This document shows, piece by piece, positions 36,093 through 45,145 of a stretch of 64,000 bases of DNA (the first letter of the stretch is position 1; the number at the start of each line of letters is the position of its first letter). The translations under genes were made by a program, and so were the position numbers. A model generated the notes under the pieces. It saw nothing but the letters and a program-made list of their open reading frames with translations, searched no databases and had not been told where the DNA came from. This DNA is from Thalassoroseus pseudoceratinae. Lineage in GTDB: Bacteria > Planctomycetota > Planctomycetia > Planctomycetales > Planctomycetaceae. The stretch is taken from positions 992,001 through 1,056,000 of the forward strand of contig NZ_JAALXT010000002.1 of the NCBI RefSeq assembly GCF_011634775.1. The letters run 5' to 3'.

Positions 36093-36515
36093 TCATCCGC
36101 CGACCGTAACCTGGAGCAAACTGTACAGTGTCAATGGCAAATGAATGATGACAATCAGCCAGAAAACCATGCGAAACCGCAGTTTTTGAGTCTTGTGTCG
36201 AAAAACCTGTTGAGCGATCAATCCGCCTGGCCAACCGCCGAGTGCGTCGAGCCAATGCAGTGTTTTTTCCGAGACTCGCCATCGTTCAGCTTGGGCGTAA
36301 CGCTTGTCGAGCCCGTATGCAGCGAACGCCGCGATGCTGACCAGAACCGTTGCGGCGAAATACAATGCCACGAACCAAGGGCAACGAATGCCGCCCCAGA
36401 CCACAAGGAGTAACAGCAGAATCGTGGCTAAACCCCACCAAACTGCCGCCCCGACGATGAACCAACCCGACGCCCCACCTTTCACAGCCGTCTCTCCAAC
36501 GCGATGATTGTACAC
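36093..36515 (-). CDS. DUF1294 small membrane protein
   Basis: A 140-residue protein starting at GTG; no strong ribosome site is visible. Four hydrophobic stretches are visible: VGAAVWWGLATILLLLLVV, FVALYFAATVLVSIAAFAA, a weaker one around LGGWPGGLIAQQ, and VFWLIVIIHLPLTLYSLL. The central block AAYGLDKRYAQAERWRVSEK followed by HWLDALGGWPGG and FRHKTQK is the DUF1294 signature; in other bacteria the domain follows a cold-shock domain, absent here. The location is the inner membrane; the function is unknown. It is divergent from the transglutaminase-like gene by 81 bases. Confidence 0.85.
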   Translation of the reverse strand: MYNHRVGETAVKGGASGWFIVGAAVWWGLATILLLLLVVWGGIRCPWFVALYFAATVLVSIAAFAAYGLDKRYAQAERWRVSEKTLHWLDALGGWPGGLIAQQVFRHKTQKLRFRMVFWLIVIIHLPLTLYSLLQVTVGG

Positions 36516-36596
36516 TGAAACCGTGGACGGGTATCATATCGTTTTCACCGGCAACCGCGACAGACCAGTCTTCCAGTTCATGCAGACGAGGCCAAG

Positions 36597-38549
36597 ATGA
36601 GAACCAAGTGTCCGATTGCACGCACGTTGGCGACCGTCACTTTGCTCACTTGGTGCGGTGCTTTTACCCTGAATCCGACGGTGAGGGCAGGGGTGGGGGA
36701 TCCGCAGGTTCGCACCGATCATCCTTGGTATCCAGGGGAGTTGGCATGTTCGAGTTTCGATCGGCTCGCGAAGACTCAGGCCGATCTGTTCGAACGAGTG
36801 GTCGGCCACGCACCAAAAAATGACGAAGACCGCGTGCTCGCCGCGTGGATGTGGCGGAACACTCATTATTGGCATGGACAAGAAGGTCACGAAGACCTGT
36901 GGAACCGGGGTTTCGACAATTCCACCGACTCCGCCACACGTGATTACTGGACGGGTCTGTTCGCTCATGGCTACGGACTCTGCGGCACGACGCACGCCCA
37001 GTGGACCGCGGAAATTCAACATCTGCTTGGGCACAATCGTGCTCGGGTCATCGGTGTGAGTGGCCACAATTCGTTTGAAGCCTTTCTCAAAGACTCTGCG
37101 TATGGCACGGGACAGTGGTCGCTGTTGGATCACGATGTCTCGACCGTATTGTTTGACGAATCAGGTCGAAAACTTCTTTCCATCGGCGACTTGCAAGACG
37201 ATGTGCGAGTTCTTCGGGGGCGGACCTCGAGAAACGCCTCACAGAATGGTTGGCCGGTCTGCGGACTACATCCCGACGATTGGAAGGCCTTCGATTCCTA
37301 CCGCACCGCCGAGTACTTCGCTGGCTATGCGGGACCGCCGCCGATGGTTCATTTACGACGCGGGGAAACCTTTCGTCGGTTTTTGAAACCCGGTCTGGAG
37401 GATGGGAAATCGTTCGTGTTTTGGGGGCGAAACGATCCCACCGATGGCATTTCGGGGCCACAACGTGCACGTACTTGGGTCAATCAGCCCGAAATGTTCT
37501 ACAACTCCGCTCCGGAATCCGGTTACCAATCCGGTCGCGCTCAGTACGCCAACGCCGTCTTCACGTATCGTCCTAACTTCGCAAATGGTGATTATACCGA
37601 AGGCGTGATCGAAGAAACGGACTCGCACACGACCTTCGAGTTCCAATCGCCATACATCATTGCTGCAACGCCCGCGAGTGATCACGAATGGGGCATTTAT
37701 GAACCAGGGTGTCGAAATGGATTGGTCATTCGCAGTACGGTTCCAATTCAAATCTCGGTCTCGACGGATCGCGGACAATCTTGGCAGACTGAGGACGCCA
37801 TGCAGCAGCACTGGGACTTAACCGATGCCGTTAAAGGCCATCGGCAGTACTGGCTTCGGATTCATGATCGTGCTGAGCGATTGGTTGAATCTGAGTTGGA
37901 AATCGTCACCGTCTGCCAATGCAATTCCTCGACGATTCCCCGTCTGACGAGTCACGGCTCCACTGTTGAATTCGCAGCATCGGGGCAGGCGATCATCAGT
38001 GCCGGGCCGAATTTGGATCAGGCGAAAGCTCATCGCACGGCCGGCGATTTCGATTCACCACGTCTCACATTGGAACTGACACCGCCTCGAAACACGACGG
38101 CCACGCAAGTCTTTGCCGCCGCGCATGTGGCCTCTTCCAATCCCCCGTCGCCAGACGTGAGCTATCAGATTGAGTATTCCACAACCGACGGGCAATCTTG
38201 GGAACCGCTTGTCAGGAATTGGCGAATTACACGCCGGGGACATGAACCCCCGGACTTTTGGTCACAAAGTTTTTGTTACGGTTCAAAGCCGTTGGATGCA
38301 GTCGATGGTCCCATTGCAGTGCGTTTTCGCAATGACGGAGGCAAGCGATATCGCCGGGCAGAATTGCATCTCGTGTACCAACTGCCGAAAACCGACCCAA
38401 CACGGGTCACGTTTCACTGGCGCGAAGGTGACACGTCGAAAACGAAATCTCACCGGTTTGAACGAGTAGATGGGCAAGCAACGCAAACTTGGCGTGTCTC
38501 AACGGGTCAGGTCGATGAGACTCTTTGGGTCGAGTATCAACCTGACTGA
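36597..38549 (+). CDS. Exported transglutaminase-like protein with beta-sandwich C-terminus
   Basis: A 650-residue protein with a signal peptide ending near VRAGVGDP. Residues 60-260 resemble a transglutaminase/cysteine-protease fold: GLCGTTHAQWTAEIQ carries a candidate nucleophile Cys 129, ARVIGVSGHNSFEAF the His 157, and WSLLDHDVSTV the Asp about 198-200. The helical block before it contains AAWMWRNTHYW. The second half is beta-rich with Ig-like features, for example STDRGQSWQTED and YSTTDGQSWEPLVRNW, the latter reminiscent of Asp-boxes. Transglutaminase-like proteins can act as peptidases, so the chemistry is open. The last 13 bases overlap the convergent TrhO-RluA fusion gene. Confidence 0.72.
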   Translation: MRTKCPIARTLATVTLLTWCGAFTLNPTVRAGVGDPQVRTDHPWYPGELACSSFDRLAKTQADLFERVVGHAPKNDEDRVLAAWMWRNTHYWHGQEGHEDLWNRGFDNSTDSATRDYWTGLFAHGYGLCGTTHAQWTAEIQHLLGHNRARVIGVSGHNSFEAFLKDSAYGTGQWSLLDHDVSTVLFDESGRKLLSIGDLQDDVRVLRGRTSRNASQNGWPVCGLHPDDWKAFDSYRTAEYFAGYAGPPPMVHLRRGETFRRFLKPGLEDGKSFVFWGRNDPTDGISGPQRARTWVNQPEMFYNSAPESGYQSGRAQYANAVFTYRPNFANGDYTEGVIEETDSHTTFEFQSPYIIAATPASDHEWGIYEPGCRNGLVIRSTVPIQISVSTDRGQSWQTEDAMQQHWDLTDAVKGHRQYWLRIHDRAERLVESELEIVTVCQCNSSTIPRLTSHGSTVEFAASGQAIISAGPNLDQAKAHRTAGDFDSPRLTLELTPPRNTTATQVFAAAHVASSNPPSPDVSYQIEYSTTDGQSWEPLVRNWRITRRGHEPPDFWSQSFCYGSKPLDAVDGPIAVRFRNDGGKRYRRAELHLVYQLPKTDPTRVTFHWREGDTSKTKSHRFERVDGQATQTWRVSTGQVDETLWVEYQPD

Positions 38550-40381
38550 ACGACTTCGCCGGGGCTATGAAACCAGTCCGGTTCGGTCGCCTGGAAACTC
38601 ATATTCAACTCGGTCGTTGGATGAACAAAACTCAGCTCGGCTGCGTGTAGCCCGAGTTGGCTTTTCGCTAAGTCGGTTGTCATTGCGGCGGCAAGTTGTT
38701 GGTTGGGCCGATAAATCGGATCGCCGACAATTGGGAACCCAAGATGCCACAGGTGCAAGCGGATTTGGTTCGTCCGTCCCGTCATCGGTGTTGCTTGCAG
38801 GATCGCTGTCCCATCGTCCAATCGCTGTAATGTCTCGAAACGGGTCTCCGCAGGAAGCCCGTTTTCGTCGGGGACACGCACACCCTCAGGACCGGGTTCC
38901 GCACTGATCGGGACTTGGCAGTCGAATTGCGTTGCCTCCGGCTGCTCCTGCACACGGGCCAAATACCGCTTTTGGACCTTGCCTTCATCAAACTGCGGTT
39001 GCAGTTGCCGAGCGACTTGGCGAGTCTTGGAAAACACCATCACTCCGGTCGTTTCCGCATCGAGGCGGTGAGCCGGTCGTAGCTTCAAAGGTGCGTAGAC
39101 GAGATTCAACAGGTACGTCAACGAATTCCGGTTGAACCGTCCACACGGATGGACCGGCAACGGAGCCGGTTTATTCACGACCACAATGGCATCGTCTTCA
39201 TAGAGGATCTCAATATCCGCGTTGATCTCCGGCTCGACAGTCATTGGGATGACGTGAACCAGTATCTCACCGGACCGAACCGTTCGCCCCGGATGAACGG
39301 GGGCATCATTGCATAACAGATGCCCGTTCTCGCAGACTTCGGACCATTCCTGACGCGAGAGTTGCGTCTTCATCGCATCCAAGAAGTCGAGAACTTTAAG
39401 GCCGTCAAACTGACTGGCCACTCGCAACGGTCGATGATTCGTATACGGTTGGCTTCCCGGCAACGGTTGAGTGATGTCCGCAAGTTTCCGTTGTCGTGAT
39501 GCGATTAAGTCGCGACGTTGCTCATCTACAGACCGATGACAGTGAGGGCACGATTGTCCTTCAACATACAGCGGCGATTGTTGATCCTCCGGCGTTAAAA
39601 TCGCCTGACAGACGAAACACTGTGCAAGTGGCGATTCGGCGAGTTTTTCATTTACCGCGACACGACGATCAAAGACGAAACAATCGCCGTCGTAGTGATC
39701 ACCGCCGCAAACTTCCAAATACTTGAGAATCCCGCCGTCGAGTTGCAGGACATTCTCGAACCCTACACGCTCCAAATACGGGGCCGCTTTTTCACAGCGA
39801 ATGCCACCCGTACAGAACGTGACCACCGGCCGTTGTTTCATCTCCGCGGGTAGCTTCTCGACGGCCTCCGGGAATTGCCGAAAGTTTTCGATGTCGATGG
39901 CGACGGCATTCTCAAACGTGCCTGCGTCGATCTCGAAATTGTTCCGTGTGTCGAGAAGTGTCACCGGACGGCCTTCATCGAGCCATTGTTTGAGTTCCGC
40001 CGCGGAAATCCGTGGCGACGTGTACCGGTGCGGTTCAATCCCCTCAACACCAAAGCTGATGATTTCTCGCTTGATCTTCACGAGCATCCGCTGAAATGGC
40101 TGCTCATCGCTAAGGCTTTCTTTGACTTCCAAATCCGTCAGACCGGGAATCTCTCGAATTCGTCCAAGTAACGCATCGATGCCGGACTGGTCTCCCGCAA
40201 CAAACAGGTTGATCCCTTCGGGGCTCAAAAGAATTGTGCCCTTCAAACGCTGGGCTTGGCACAACGCACGGAGTTCGCTCCGCAACTCAGCGAGTTCGGT
40301 CAGGTCAGCAAACTTGTAGGCAGCGATATTGACGACTTCGGCCATCGATCGATTCAGATTCTGAAGACTACTTGAACTCAT
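38537..40381 (-). CDS. Fusion of TrhO-type rhodanese and RluA-family pseudouridine synthase
   Basis: About 614 residues from the ATG at 40381, six bases after the sulfatase stop; an ATG at 40345 is an alternative. Residues 1-100 form the TrhO N-terminal acylphosphatase-like domain (GTILLSPEGINLFVAG). Residues 110-215 form a rhodanese domain with catalytic Cys about 180 in VTFCTGGIRCEKAA, the TrhO signature. A Cys-pair segment follows (CFVC near 245, CPHC near 268), as in the TrhO C-terminal domain. From about 320 an S4-like region (FLDAMKTQLSRQEWSEVC) leads into an RluA pseudouridine synthase, with PAHRLDAETTGVMVFSK carrying the catalytic Asp about 431 and TGRTNQIRLHLWHLG behind it. TrhO hydroxylates tRNA uridine 34; RluA-family enzymes make pseudouridine in rRNA or tRNA. 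Both halves appear intact. Confidence 0.92.
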   Translation of the reverse strand: MSSSSLQNLNRSMAEVVNIAAYKFADLTELAELRSELRALCQAQRLKGTILLSPEGINLFVAGDQSGIDALLGRIREIPGLTDLEVKESLSDEQPFQRMLVKIKREIISFGVEGIEPHRYTSPRISAAELKQWLDEGRPVTLLDTRNNFEIDAGTFENAVAIDIENFRQFPEAVEKLPAEMKQRPVVTFCTGGIRCEKAAPYLERVGFENVLQLDGGILKYLEVCGGDHYDGDCFVFDRRVAVNEKLAESPLAQCFVCQAILTPEDQQSPLYVEGQSCPHCHRSVDEQRRDLIASRQRKLADITQPLPGSQPYTNHRPLRVASQFDGLKVLDFLDAMKTQLSRQEWSEVCENGHLLCNDAPVHPGRTVRSGEILVHVIPMTVEPEINADIEILYEDDAIVVVNKPAPLPVHPCGRFNRNSLTYLLNLVYAPLKLRPAHRLDAETTGVMVFSKTRQVARQLQPQFDEGKVQKRYLARVQEQPEATQFDCQVPISAEPGPEGVRVPDENGLPAETRFETLQRLDDGTAILQATPMTGRTNQIRLHLWHLGFPIVGDPIYRPNQQLAAAMTTDLAKSQLGLHAAELSFVHPTTELNMSFQATEPDWFHSPGEVVQSG

Positions 40382-40386
40382 AGAAA

Positions 40387-41850
40387 TTACGATCCGATCC
40401 GGCGGTGTTGGCCGCGTCGAATGGACGTTAACAACTTCATCAGCCGTTTGACCTGCTGCGGTTTTTCCCAATAGAGATTCTGCGTTTCGCCAGGATCGTC
40501 CGCGAGATTGTAGAGCTGTGCCGCCGGTTCGCCAGGTATCGGCTTGATGCGAGACGGCTTTGAAAATCCCCCCGAACCAAGCCCGTCAATCAGTTTCCAG
40601 TTACCGTCCCGAATCATCATCATTCCATTCCCGGAACCCATGGCGAATGACTGTCGCGTGGGCACGGTGTCGGCGTTGGGATCCAGCAAGGTTGGCAGAA
40701 TGTTGAAGCTATCCGGACCCGCGTCTTCGGGAAGTTCCTGATCGACGATGGCAGCGAACGTCGCCAACATGTCGGTGAAGCAGACGAGTTTATTGTTGAC
40801 GGAATTTGCTGGAATCTTCTCCGGCCACCGGGCAATGAACGGCACACGATGACCGGCTTCCCAAGCATCGGCTTTCATGCCCCGGAGGTGAGCGGCGGAG
40901 TCGTGCTGAAACTTCTCCACATCTTTGTCGTACCACGTCGGTCCGTTGTCCGAGGAGAAGATGACCAACGTGTTGTCGGTCATCTTGGCTTGGTCCAGCG
41001 CTTGCAAAATCTTGCCCACCATGGCGTCTACCATCACAGTGAAATCGCCGTAAAGACTGGCTTTGCTCGTACCGACAAACTCTTTTGATGGCAGCCACGG
41101 CGTGTGTGGTGCCGGAAACGCGACGTACAACATTAACGGCTTTTTCTGAGGCGAGTCGGCATGGTCCTCGATAACTCCCACCGCTTCATCGGCGAACAAT
41201 GGCAGCACGTCTCTCAGAGCCAGATCCGGAGCAATGCCCCCCGCTCGCCAGAACTCGCCTTGAATCGGTGTCCAGAATTCTTTGGAATTGCGGGCTTCGA
41301 TGTGGTCTGTCGGCGGTTGAACGGCTTGGTTGCCACGGATGTAAAAGTAAGGCGGAATATCCGTTGACGCTCGTATTCCGAAGAACGAATCAAAACCCCG
41401 ATCGACGGGGCCACCAGGGAGCGGTTTGTCATATCCATTCTCGTGGAAACCCAGGTGCCATTTCCCGACCATTGCAGTGTGATAGCCGTTTTGCTGGAGC
41501 AGCGAAGCGATCGTCATTTGATCGTCTTCAATCAACGGTTGACGCCGCCACTTTCCCACGTTCGTCCGAAAAGGATATCGCCCGGTGAGTAATCCATATC
41601 GTGACATGTGACACAACGGCCCAGCGGCGTGGGCATCAGTGAACCGCATGCCACCGGTCGCCAGAGAATCGATATTCGGCGTTGGGATTTTGGAGTCTGC
41701 GTTGTAACACTTCGGATCGCCATACCCCATGTCATCGGCAAGGATGAACACGATATTCGGATGCGACGACGATGTTTCAGCCGCCTTCGTCAGACCGGTT
41801 GAAACGAGCAATAGGCACGCGAAAACAACACGCCGTACGGAACAATTCAT
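40387..41850 (-). CDS. Secreted sulfatase-family protein with unusual CHMSR motif
   Basis: About 487 residues from the ATG at 41850, which has GAGGG upstream; a TTG three codons earlier is in frame. A signal peptide ends near LTKAAE. The sulfatase fold is clear: IVFILADDMGYGDPKCYN (metal Asp pair), LLTGRYPFRTNVGKW after the active-site motif, AMVGKWHLGFHENGYDKPLPGG, FSSDNGPTWYDKD, and YNLADDPGETQNL near the end. The active-site motif reads CHMSR (Cys about residue 80) where CxPSR or CxAxR is needed for formylglycine formation by known maturases. The codon for Met is plain in the sequence. It may be unmodified and inactive, or modified by a relaxed enzyme. It is transcribed just before the TrhO-RluA fusion gene. 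Confidence 0.9.
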   Translation of the reverse strand: MNCSVRRVVFACLLLVSTGLTKAAETSSSHPNIVFILADDMGYGDPKCYNADSKIPTPNIDSLATGGMRFTDAHAAGPLCHMSRYGLLTGRYPFRTNVGKWRRQPLIEDDQMTIASLLQQNGYHTAMVGKWHLGFHENGYDKPLPGGPVDRGFDSFFGIRASTDIPPYFYIRGNQAVQPPTDHIEARNSKEFWTPIQGEFWRAGGIAPDLALRDVLPLFADEAVGVIEDHADSPQKKPLMLYVAFPAPHTPWLPSKEFVGTSKASLYGDFTVMVDAMVGKILQALDQAKMTDNTLVIFSSDNGPTWYDKDVEKFQHDSAAHLRGMKADAWEAGHRVPFIARWPEKIPANSVNNKLVCFTDMLATFAAIVDQELPEDAGPDSFNILPTLLDPNADTVPTRQSFAMGSGNGMMMIRDGNWKLIDGLGSGGFSKPSRIKPIPGEPAAQLYNLADDPGETQNLYWEKPQQVKRLMKLLTSIRRGQHRRIGS

Positions 41851-41934
41851 GACGGTCAACCCTCAAAACGGTGCGAGTGCGAGCCGTCATTGTAGCGAAT
41901 TTGAGCCGCTTCGCGATGCAACGGCTCGGGAAAC

Positions 41935-43047
41935 TCACGGGGTAATCACGGCATGCTGGACGGTTTGATGCCGCAAGCGTTCCGGGTGTGGGTTTGGAAT
42001 ATCGTCGGTAGCACGCACGGTGGGAGTGCCGTCAGATGTGGCGCTCAACTCCAGCGGGCGGTCGGCCAGATCGGTTTCGTAGTAACGAGACGAGGGGAAG
42101 ATGTCCGCCGGATACGTGAAGTTGTCGAGCATCGCCAGCGAAGTGCATATCGAGCTTCCGACGGCACTTTCGAGCATCCCCCCAACCCAACAGGGAATCC
42201 CAGCGGCTTGGAACCGATCATGCATCGCCACCGCAACCGTCAGGCCGCCGACGCGACCGGGCTTGATGTTCGCGTACCGCAAACTTTCCAAACGGATCGC
42301 CTGTTCCGCCCGATGCAGTGAATTCAGACTTTCATCCAAGCAGATCGGCGTGCGAATCTGTTTCTGCAGTGCCGCGTGATCGACCACGTCATCGAAAGTG
42401 AGTGGTTGTTCGATCATCGCAAGGTCGAAGCGATCAATGTCGCGAAACAACTCGGCGTCTGCCAGGGTGTAACCGCTGTTGCAATCGATGTGAATAGTCG
42501 CTTCCGGAAAGACATGGCGAACCGCTTCGAGCATCGGTATATCCCAGCCGGGACGAAATTTGAGTTTCACCCTCGGAAAACCCGCCTCGACGGCACCCGC
42601 AATATCGTTTAACAAGTCGTCGAGATTGTCTCCGACACCAAAATCCGCACCGACTGGAACTTCGTCACGACTCGCCCCCAATAACCGATGCAGCGGCGTG
42701 TTTTCGATGCGACTTTTTAGACACCAAAAGGCGGAATCGAGAACTGCTTTGGCAAATTGATTGCCTTTGAAGACCGCCAATCGAGACTGAAGTTGCGATC
42801 CATCCGTGATCTCTTCACCGATGAGACTGGGAGCCAACCAATTCCGGGCGGTCGCGAACACGCCTCCAGCCCATTCGGGTGAGTAACACGGAGCCGCCAA
42901 CGACGACGCCTCACCCCAGGCATCGACCGAACCACTCGACATTCGGCACAACACCGAATGGATATCGGCATCTTCCCCGTACGCGGTCCGCCATGGCGAA
43001 ATCAACGGCATGGCCACGTGAAACAATTCAATGCGATCGATCTTCAA
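41935..43047 (-). CDS. Enolase-superfamily enzyme, o-succinylbenzoate synthase (MenC)-like
   Basis: A 370-residue protein starting at TTG with GGACGAAA upstream; no better start is visible. It matches the MenC/N-succinylamino acid racemase branch of the enolase superfamily: capping domain with PLISPWRTAYGE, barrel Lys pair in FPRVKLKFRPG, metal ligands in IHIDCNSGY (Asp), AMIEQPL (Glu) and ICLDESLN (Asp-Glu), the second catalytic Lys in RYANIKPGRVGGL, and the closing WVGGMLESAVG. All catalytic residues are present. MenC makes o-succinylbenzoate for menaquinone, but some homologues racemise N-acyl amino acids, and other men genes are not in the window. It is cytoplasmic, and lies 25 bases after the Hsp70 gene. 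Confidence 0.85.
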   Translation of the reverse strand: MKIDRIELFHVAMPLISPWRTAYGEDADIHSVLCRMSSGSVDAWGEASSLAAPCYSPEWAGGVFATARNWLAPSLIGEEITDGSQLQSRLAVFKGNQFAKAVLDSAFWCLKSRIENTPLHRLLGASRDEVPVGADFGVGDNLDDLLNDIAGAVEAGFPRVKLKFRPGWDIPMLEAVRHVFPEATIHIDCNSGYTLADAELFRDIDRFDLAMIEQPLTFDDVVDHAALQKQIRTPICLDESLNSLHRAEQAIRLESLRYANIKPGRVGGLTVAVAMHDRFQAAGIPCWVGGMLESAVGSSICTSLAMLDNFTYPADIFPSSRYYETDLADRPLELSATSDGTPTVRATDDIPNPHPERLRHQTVQHAVITP

Positions 43048-43071
43048 GGATTTCGTCCGTTGGCAGGTTTT

Positions 43072-44979
43072 CTATTCGGGAATACTCCAGAATTCATCTT
43101 CGCCGGGATCGCGTTGTTTGCGTGAGGGCGGTGGAGGTGGACTGGCCGAGCGCTTTCTTCGTCCACGTTCCGGAGCATTCTTCTTCCCAGTGACGCGTTG
43201 ACGCGAACTGGCGTTCTGTGTTTTCTTTTTCCGTGCAGCGGAGTAATCGGCCGACAACTGATGAGGGTCAATCGGATTGCCATCATCATCGAGCGGAACT
43301 GGTTCATCCGCACTATCGAGATCGTCGCTCGGGTCGGGAGTGAATGGTGATTTTCGTTCTTCTTGGTTCGCCCGCGAGCGGCGATCCTGAGCCTTCGGAT
43401 GTAACTCCAATAGTTCCTTGTCTAAGTCGATCGAGAAACCTTCTTCAAGGTGATCGGCAGCGATTTGTGCGACCATGTTTTCTTGCCGAATGATCTCCGC
43501 TGCGGCACGTTTTCCACTCGCGACATCAACCGCACTCACATGCACACGGGCGGATTCGTCGTAACGAATCGTCACCGCGACTTGCGATCCCGAAGGCAAG
43601 TCCGCTGGCAAATCATTGATGCGGCACTCACCCAACACCACTGGCGGCTGTTCTGGAGATGTGCCACTTTCGACGACTTGGAGCTTCACCCGTCGTTGAT
43701 TCGGAACGACGGTTCCAAAGTGCTTCGTTTGGTCCGTCGGCAACGCGGTGTTTTCCGGAATCAGGTAATGTGGAACCCGCTTGTTGGTTTCGACATCGCG
43801 AATCATGATTCCCAACGCTCGCGCATTCACGCTGCGTTGTTTTACACTCGACAACCGAGCGGTGGCTTCCTCGTTGAGAATGGACCGAGCAAACTTGCTA
43901 TTCGTGAGCATCATGCCCGCGTAGTAAGTGGCACCGTGCGAAATGGATTGGTCGGGCGAGAGCGTCGAATTCAGCGTGCGACCGCTGAGATCCTTGAGCA
44001 TATTCCGAATCATCGGCATTCGCGAAGCACCACCGGTCGTCAGGACGACATCCACATGAGCCCAGCCCATTTTGCGGTCTTTGAGCAACTTCTTGACGAT
44101 TTTCGCCGTCCGGTCGACGAGCGGTTTCGTCAGTTTTTCGAATTGAGCCTGCTCGACTTGATAGCTCTTCTGACGACCACCGTATTGAACTGTGAATGAA
44201 GACTTCGGTCGCACACTGAGCGCTCGTTTGGCTTGCTCGGCTTCCAACGAGAGCATCTGCCGACCGTTGGGGGTTTCCATCGGGTTCAATTCAAAGTCGC
44301 GTTGGAATTGCTTGGCGATGGCCTCTTGCAGTTGGTTGTTCCAGTCAATCCCACCGAGTTGCAAATCCCCGACACTCGCTTCAACGCTGACCTCGTTCTT
44401 CTGATATTTCACCAATGACAGGTCAAACGTGCCGCCACCGAGGTCGTAAACCATCAGACGTTGTGCTTCGGCCAGTTCACTGAACCACAGCCCTTCGGTT
44501 CCCAACACGTGACATAAAGCGGCCGCGACCGGTTCGTTGATGATGTCGACTTGTTGCAAGCCGGCCTTGTGTCCGGCGAGGATCGTTGCGTGACGCTGGA
44601 CATCGCTGAATTGAGCGGGAACTGTTACGACAGCTCGTTCAATCGGACCAATTTGATCCTGGGCCGATTTGAGCAATTTTCGCAGCACGAACGCGGAAAT
44701 GTCGATTGGCGAATAATTCCGCCCATCGACCGTCCAGTGTTTCCCGGTGTCGCCCATGTACCGTTTGGCATGTTGCACGACACGATCGGGGTGCACAATC
44801 GCATGACGCAACGCCTCCGTGCCGACCACAACTTCCGGGCCGTCAAACAGCACCACGGAAGGCGTGGAGTGTTCGCCTTCCTCGTTCGCGATCGTGACAG
44901 GTTCGCCATGTTCGTTGAGATACGATATGCACGAATAAGTCGTGCCTAAATCGATCCCGACGGCTTGGGTAGTCGACAT
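43072..44979 (-). CDS. Non-canonical Hsp70 (DnaK-family) chaperone without helical lid
   Basis: A 635-residue protein. Residues 1-375 are an Hsp70 nucleotide-binding domain with AVGIDLGTTYSCISYL, AVVTVPAQFSDVQRHAT, MVYDLGGGTFDLSLV and TTGGASRMPMIRNML (usual form GGSTRMP). About residues 385-515 resemble the substrate-binding beta domain (ARALGIMIRDVETNKRVPHY, VAVTIRYDESARVHVSA). The canonical alpha-helical lid is not recognisable; instead residues 515-635 are a charged, low-complexity tail, acidic first (PSDDLDSADEPVPLDDDG) and then basic (KNAPERGRRKRSA), ending GEDEFWSIPE. It lies just upstream of the MenC-like gene. No grpE or dnaJ is adjacent, so this is probably a specialised Hsp70 and not the main DnaK. 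Confidence 0.9.
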   Translation of the reverse strand: MSTTQAVGIDLGTTYSCISYLNEHGEPVTIANEEGEHSTPSVVLFDGPEVVVGTEALRHAIVHPDRVVQHAKRYMGDTGKHWTVDGRNYSPIDISAFVLRKLLKSAQDQIGPIERAVVTVPAQFSDVQRHATILAGHKAGLQQVDIINEPVAAALCHVLGTEGLWFSELAEAQRLMVYDLGGGTFDLSLVKYQKNEVSVEASVGDLQLGGIDWNNQLQEAIAKQFQRDFELNPMETPNGRQMLSLEAEQAKRALSVRPKSSFTVQYGGRQKSYQVEQAQFEKLTKPLVDRTAKIVKKLLKDRKMGWAHVDVVLTTGGASRMPMIRNMLKDLSGRTLNSTLSPDQSISHGATYYAGMMLTNSKFARSILNEEATARLSSVKQRSVNARALGIMIRDVETNKRVPHYLIPENTALPTDQTKHFGTVVPNQRRVKLQVVESGTSPEQPPVVLGECRINDLPADLPSGSQVAVTIRYDESARVHVSAVDVASGKRAAAEIIRQENMVAQIAADHLEEGFSIDLDKELLELHPKAQDRRSRANQEERKSPFTPDPSDDLDSADEPVPLDDDGNPIDPHQLSADYSAARKKKTQNASSRQRVTGKKNAPERGRRKRSASPPPPPSRKQRDPGEDEFWSIPE

Positions 44980-45145
44980 GATGGGAATGATTCAAGTTTG
45001 GCTGGAAACCAGATACAATGTAGAAGGTGCAAGAACCACCTATATGTGGACGATTCATCCTATCATCGGCGTCACCTCGAAACCAGTGCCGATCTTGCAA
45101 ATCATTTCCTCCCAGCCAGCACGGACGTCGGACAACGGACCCGGT

